Source of the DNA: Allobosea sp. OK403
Lineage (GTDB): Bacteria > Pseudomonadota > Alphaproteobacteria > Rhizobiales > Beijerinckiaceae
Assembly (NCBI RefSeq): GCF_900113835.1
Contig: NZ_FOQV01000002.1
Span: forward strand, 1,095,949 to 1,159,948
Length of the DNA stretch: 64,000 bases
Direction: 5' to 3'
The notes below the pieces were generated by a model. It did not search any database and was not told the origin of the DNA. It was given only the letters and a program-made list of their open reading frames with translations. The translations under genes were made by a program, and so were the position numbers. Shown one piece after another: positions 60,404-64,000 of the stretch. Position 1 is the first letter of the stretch, and every line of letters begins with the position of its first letter.

Positions 60404-61279
60404 GTGTCGGGGCAAGCGCGTCATTATCTGGGCGTCGATGGCGGCGGCACGGGCTGCCGCGCGCGGCTCGAGACGGACACGGGCGAGGTGCTCGGCCAGG
60501 GTCTGTCGGGACCGGCGGCGACGCGGTTCGGCATCGACAAGGCCTGGAGCTCGATCATGACGGCGGTCGAGGCCGCCCTGCAGGAGGCTGGTATTGCCGG
60601 TGAGGCACGTGGCGCCATCCGTGCCGGCATCGGGCTTGCGGGGCTCGGTCGCAAGGGCGCGCTGGAGGCTCTGCAGGCCCTGCCCCACCCCTTCGCCGGC
60701 ATCGCTTTCACCAGCGACGGCTTCGCCGCCTGCCTCGGCGCGCATTCCGGCCAGGACGGCGCGATCGTGATTGCCGGCACGGGCTCGATGGGGATCGGCC
60801 GCGTCGAAGGGCGCGAGTTGCGTGTCGGCGGCTATGGCTTCCCGATCTCGGACGAAGGCAGCGGCGCCGATCTCGGTCTACAAGCCGTCAGGCTCGCCTT
60901 ACGCGCCCATGACGGCCGCCATGAACGCACCGCTTTGCTCGGCGAGGTGATGCAGCGCTTCCAGAACGAGCCGGCGGAGGCTGTCGCCTGGATGGACCAC
61001 GCCACGGCGACGGATTACGCGACCTTCGCTCCCCTGGTGCTGCGTCATGCCAATCAGGGCGATGTGGCCGGCCGGCGCATCGTCCAAAGCGCGGCCGAGC
61101 AGATCGACGGGCTCGTGCGCGCTTTGTTCGACCAGGGCGCGCCGCGCGTCACGCTACTCGGCGGCCTGTCCAGCGCGATCGAACCCTGGCTCTCGCCCGA
61201 TGTCCGCCATCGCCTCAAGCCCGCCGATGGCGATGCAGTCTCTGGCGCGATCATCCTGGCGCGGACGATGGCAGCTTAG
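60404..61279 (+). CDS. BadF/BadG-type ATPase: probable N-acetylglucosamine or MurNAc kinase
   Basis: A 291-residue ASKHA-fold kinase. The N-terminal HYLGVDGGGTGCRARL, IVIAGTGSMGIG, GYGFPISDEGSGADLGLQAV and VTLLGGLSSAIEPWL segments match GlcNAc kinase/MurK-like proteins. GTG 60404 has AAGGA nine bases upstream; a TTG at 60395 overlapping the murA stop is possible. Between murA and murQ, it probably phosphorylates GlcNAc, anhydro-MurNAc or MurNAc released from the wall (inference). Confidence 0.85.
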   Translation: MSGQARHYLGVDGGGTGCRARLETDTGEVLGQGLSGPAATRFGIDKAWSSIMTAVEAALQEAGIAGEARGAIRAGIGLAGLGRKGALEALQALPHPFAGIAFTSDGFAACLGAHSGQDGAIVIAGTGSMGIGRVEGRELRVGGYGFPISDEGSGADLGLQAVRLALRAHDGRHERTALLGEVMQRFQNEPAEAVAWMDHATATDYATFAPLVLRHANQGDVAGRRIVQSAAEQIDGLVRALFDQGAPRVTLLGGLSSAIEPWLSPDVRHRLKPADGDAVSGAIILARTMAA

Positions 61280-61440
61280 AGGTTGTCATGGCCTCCAAGG
61301 ACAACCAAACAACCCGCAATCATCAGGCCGATGCCAAGCCAGACGGAGAGCGGCGGCGTCTCCCCGGTCCATGCCGGTCAGCAGCGCCATGTCGAAGCAG
61401 GCGACGATGAAGGGAAACCGAGCGATCAGGCTGCCCCTGG
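61276..61440 (-). pseudogene. Remnant of an EamA/DMT-family transporter, C-terminal end
   Basis: On the minus strand one frame reads RGSLIARFPFIVACFDMALL (61440 down to ~61380). After a one-base shift the adjacent frame reads AWTGETPPLSVWLGIGLMIA and then GCLVVLGG, ending at a stop at 61276. This is the pattern of the last two helices of EamA-type drug/metabolite transporters (GE-x-P between them). The rest of the gene is absent. It overlaps the kinase 3' end by four bases. Confidence 0.45.
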
Positions 61441-61491
61441 CGATGCATCACACCCGGCTGGAGCGGATTGGCGATTGCGATAGCTTGGACT

Positions 61492-61536
61492 AATTGGTAT
61501 CTCTGAATTCGCAAAAGGCATTTAACTGGTATCTTG
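61492..61536 (+). promoter_or_regulatory. Two AAyTGGTATCT sites upstream of murQ
   Basis: AATTGGTATCTCTG starts at 61492 and AACTGGTATCTTGA at 61524, a step of 32 bases (about three helical turns). They share ACTGGT and TCTTG with one arm of the palindrome at 59081-59102. Likely binding sites for the NagR-like GntR protein encoded at 62445. Confidence 0.55.
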
Positions 61537-61551
61537 AGAGCTTGCCGCAAA

Positions 61552-62445
61552 ATGGCGACCGAAGACGTCGATCCTCGATTCACAGACCTCGACGCCTGGC
61601 CCTTCGCCAGCGCCATGGAAGCGATGTGGGACGGCCAGATGGCCGCTGTCGCCGCTGTCCGCAGCGCCCTGCCCGCGCTGACCGCAGCAGCCGCTGCGGC
61701 AGCCGAAGTTCTCGGCGAGAGCGGGCGGCTGGTCTATGTCGGGGCGGGCACTTCGGGCCGCGTCGCGGTGCAGGACGGCGCCGAATTGCCGCCGACCTTC
61801 GACTGGCCGCTCGAACGCATCGTCTTCGCCATGGCCGGCGGCCAGGACGCCTTGATCTCCAGCGTCGAAGGTGCCGAGGACGACACCGCCGACGGCATCC
61901 GGCGCATGGAAGAAGCGCGGATCGGCCCCGCCGATGTGGTGATCGGCGTCGCGGCCAGCGGCACGACGCCCTTCACCGTCGCGGCGGTCCAGCGCGCGAC
62001 GGAGCGCGGTGCGGTGACGATCGGCATCGCCAATAACGCGGGCGCGCCATTGCTGGCGGCGGCGCGGTTTCCGGTGCTGGTCGAGACCGGCAGCGAATTG
62101 ATCGCGGGCTCGACCCGGATGAAGGCCGGTACCGCCCAGAAGGTCGTACTCAATCTGGTCTCGACCGGCATCATGCTCCGGCTCGGCCGCGTCTATCGCG
62201 GCATGATGGTCAATATGCGCACCGCCAATGCCAAGCTGAAGCTGCGGGCGCAGCAGATGGTCGCGCGCATCGCCGGCTGCGGTGTCGAGGAGGCGGCCGC
62301 CGCGCTGCAGATCACGCATGGCGACATCAAGCTCGCGACGCTGGTCGTGCTCGGCTATGCGCCCGAGACCGCGGCCGGCATTCTCGCGCGCAGCGGCGGC
62401 AATCTGCGCGTCGCGCTCTCCGATATCGCCGATGGGGCGCTCTGA
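61552..62445 (+). CDS. murQ: N-acetylmuramic acid 6-phosphate etherase
   Basis: A 297-residue SIS-domain enzyme that cleaves the lactyl ether of MurNAc-6-phosphate to give GlcNAc-6-phosphate, the substrate of NagA. Diagnostic segments are RLVYVGAGTSGRVAVQDGAE, PTF, GIANNAGAPLLAAARFPVLV, TGSELIAGSTRMKAGTAQK, and GMMVNMRTANAKLKLRAQQM. ATG 61552 starts the homology. The stop overlaps the next ATG (TGATG). Confidence 0.93.
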   Translation: MATEDVDPRFTDLDAWPFASAMEAMWDGQMAAVAAVRSALPALTAAAAAAAEVLGESGRLVYVGAGTSGRVAVQDGAELPPTFDWPLERIVFAMAGGQDALISSVEGAEDDTADGIRRMEEARIGPADVVIGVAASGTTPFTVAAVQRATERGAVTIGIANNAGAPLLAAARFPVLVETGSELIAGSTRMKAGTAQKVVLNLVSTGIMLRLGRVYRGMMVNMRTANAKLKLRAQQMVARIAGCGVEEAAAALQITHGDIKLATLVVLGYAPETAAGILARSGGNLRVALSDIADGAL

Positions 62446-63212
62446 TGCTGCGCATCACCAAGGGCCAACTCATCGAGGCGAGCCCGACGCCGCTCTATCT
62501 GCAATTGGCCGAGTTGATCCGAACCCAGGTCCGCGACGGCGCGATCAAGACTGGCGACGCGCTGCCCTCGGAGCGCGAGTTATCGGACGCAATCGGGATT
62601 TCGCGTGTCACCGTGCGCAAATCGGTGGACGTATTGCTGCGGGAGGGCCTGCTCTCGCGCAAGCATGGTTCGGGCACCTATATCGCGCCGCGCATCGAAC
62701 AGCCGGCGGCGCTGCTGGCCGGGTTCTCGGCCGACATGGCGATCCGCGGCCATGCTGCGGGCTCGATCTGGGTCGAAAAAGCGACCGGCCTGCCCACGCC
62801 CGACGAGGCCATGGCGCTGGCGCTCTCGCTCGACCAACCTGTGCATCGCCTGACGCGCGTGCGCACCGCCGATGACGAGCCTCTCGCGATCGAGCGCGCC
62901 GTCATCCCCGCGCGTCATCTGCCCTCGCTCGACGAGGTCGGCCTCTCGCTCTACGCCGCACTGGAGGCGCGGGGCGCCAAGCCCGTGCGCGGCCTGCAGC
63001 GCCTGCAAGCCTCGCTCGCGACCGCGCCCGAAGCGAAACTGCTATCCGTGCCGGTGGGCGCCGCGATCCTGCGGATCGAGCGCCGCGGCTTCCTGCCCAA
63101 TGGCACGCCAGTCGAGTTCACCCGCTCGGCCTATCGCGGCGACCGCTACGATTTCGTCGTCGAGGTCCGTGAATTGCGCAGCGAGGGCGTTAAGCTCGAG
63201 AGCGCGAGCTGA
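62445..63212 (+). CDS. GntR-family regulator, HutC/UTRA domain (NagR/DasR-like)
   Basis: A 255-residue repressor. The winged helix (about 10-75) contains LPSERELSDAIGISRVTVRK and LLSRKHGSGTYIAPR. The UTRA ligand domain (about 95-245) contains EPLAIERAVIPARHLPSL. UTRA proteins of this type sense GlcNAc-6-P or GlcN-6-P. It is translationally coupled to murQ, and likely sites lie upstream of murQ and between nagA and murA. Confidence 0.9.
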   Translation: MLRITKGQLIEASPTPLYLQLAELIRTQVRDGAIKTGDALPSERELSDAIGISRVTVRKSVDVLLREGLLSRKHGSGTYIAPRIEQPAALLAGFSADMAIRGHAAGSIWVEKATGLPTPDEAMALALSLDQPVHRLTRVRTADDEPLAIERAVIPARHLPSLDEVGLSLYAALEARGAKPVRGLQRLQASLATAPEAKLLSVPVGAAILRIERRGFLPNGTPVEFTRSAYRGDRYDFVVEVRELRSEGVKLESAS

Positions 63213-63218
63213 CGGCGG

Positions 63219-63653
63219 TCAGGACCGCTCGTAGCGCAGGAAATCGCACTCCGCCCCGGCGAAAGGCCGGGAATAGCGCGCCGCGATGCGCCAGCCGGCG
63301 CGCTCATAGAAACGCCGCGCGACCTGGTTGACCGCGAAGGTTTCGAGCGAGCATGCGCCACGTTCCTGCGCTTCGCCGAGCAAGCTCGCCCCGACGCCCC
63401 TGCCCTGCGCGCTGCGATCGACGAAGAACATGTCGATATGCCCATCCGTGACCAGCGCAAAGCCAAGCGGAACGGCATCGGCGACGATCCTGATACGCGG
63501 CCAGGCCTCGCTGAAGCGCGCCCGGAAATGCGCCTCGTCGAAAGGCGACCAATCGCATTCCGGCAAGAGCGGCGCGAAGACGGCGCGATAATTGTCGAGC
63601 GCCACCTCTGTCAGCCATGCGAGATCTCGGGCAGTAGCGTTTCGGCAGATCAC
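63219..63653 (-). CDS. GNAT-family N-acetyltransferase
   Basis: A 144-residue acetyl-CoA-dependent acetyltransferase. The A motif is FFVDRSAQGRGVGASLLGEA (pyrophosphate loop QGRGVG), followed by LETFAVNQVARRFYERAGW. The GTG at 63653 overlaps the stop of the upstream permease gene (GTGA), so it is translated with a peptide-type transporter. The substrate is unknown; the context suggests an imported amine or amino sugar (inference). Confidence 0.85.
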   Translation of the reverse strand: MICRNATARDLAWLTEVALDNYRAVFAPLLPECDWSPFDEAHFRARFSEAWPRIRIVADAVPLGFALVTDGHIDMFFVDRSAQGRGVGASLLGEAQERGACSLETFAVNQVARRFYERAGWRIAARYSRPFAGAECDFLRYERS

Positions 63654-64000
63654 TGCTCGCCTCGCAGGCGCGGATCGAGGGTGTCGCGCAGGACATCGCC
63701 GAGCAGGTTGAGCGCGAAGGCCAGGATCAGGATCGCCAGCCCTGAGAACACCGCGCTCCAGGGCGAGAGCAGCAGCACATTGCGCCCCTCCGACAGCATG
63801 GTGCCCAGCGATGGCGCCGGTGGCTGCGTGCCGAGCCCGAGGAAGGAGAGCGAGGCTTCGACCAGGATTGCGGCCGAGAGCAACAGGCTCGTCTGCACCA
63901 AGAGTACGCTCGCCAGATTGGGCAGCATATGGATGAAGATGATGCGCGCATCGGAGGCCCCGATCGCGCGCGCATTCATCACGAAATCGCTCTCGGCCAC
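63650..64000 (-). CDS. Peptide-type ABC transporter permease (DppC type), C-terminal part
   Basis: The frame is open to the window edge, so only the last ~116 residues are seen. The EAA loop end RAIGASDARIIFIHMLPNLA and SLSFLGLGTQPPAPSLGTML are typical of DppC. The gene, and presumably the rest of this third peptide-type transporter, continues beyond 64000. It is coupled to the GNAT gene by GTGA. Confidence 0.88.
   Translation of the reverse strand: MAESDFVMNARAIGASDARIIFIHMLPNLASVLLVQTSLLLSAAILVEASLSFLGLGTQPPAPSLGTMLSEGRNVLLLSPWSAVFSGLAILILAFALNLLGDVLRDTLDPRLRGEQ

Noticed and set aside
61283..61483. A 66-codon plus-strand frame between the kinase and murQ
   Set aside because: No family resemblance; the opposite strand better explains the region as a decayed transporter end.

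Overview
The window is about 64 kb of GC-rich, gene-dense DNA, consistent with an alphaproteobacterium of the order Hyphomicrobiales, probably Bosea or a close relative. That assignment is inferred from base composition, from interspersed palindromes ending in CTAGAGC, and from the style of the proteins; no rRNA or tRNA gene is present to confirm it. The content is almost entirely ABC uptake systems, each joined to catabolic enzymes and a local repressor. I see no phage, transposase, CRISPR array or defence gene.

Layout. 1-0.56 kb: end of an acyl-CoA dehydrogenase. 0.8-7.5 kb (+): a sugar or nucleoside operon (FGGY kinase, SDR, RbsC/RbsB/FrcA-type transporter, nucleoside hydrolase, unknown protein). 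7.7-15.3 kb (+): a complete dipeptide-type ABC transporter with two tandem binding proteins. 15.5-30.9 kb: sugar-acid and amino-sugar genes. These include three related Tat-exported binding proteins, only one of which has permeases and an ATPase beside it, an AGE-family epimerase, two Gfo/Idh/MocA oxidoreductases, a GntR repressor with UxuA, and a ROK repressor facing nagB-nagA.

31.0-37.4 kb (-): GntR, amidotransferase, binding protein, creatinase-like M24 protein, fused permease, ATPase. 37.8-40.5 kb: an ApnO-like oxidoreductase and an Lrp regulator divergent from a saccharopine-dehydrogenase-like enzyme. 40.7-48.5 kb (+): M81 protein, amidohydrolase, a peptide binding protein with two permeases but no ATPase, and an aspartoacylase-like deacylase. 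48.6-55.9 kb (-): IclR, fused HyuA-HyuB hydantoinase/oxoprolinase, OPT transporter, AroM. This last set is my best candidate for an undescribed pathway.

56.2-64 kb: KDPGal aldolase, KDGal kinase and a second nagA on the minus strand; divergently, murA, a BadF-type kinase, murQ and a NagR-like GntR on the plus strand; then a GNAT protein and the end of another DppC-type permease. The last region looks like cell-wall amino-sugar recycling, with murA unusually placed inside it.

Across the window, copies of a palindromic element beginning TAGAGC follow genes. In five cases the first three bases of the element are the gene's stop codon. Several likely operators are visible as near-perfect palindromes next to GntR and IclR genes.
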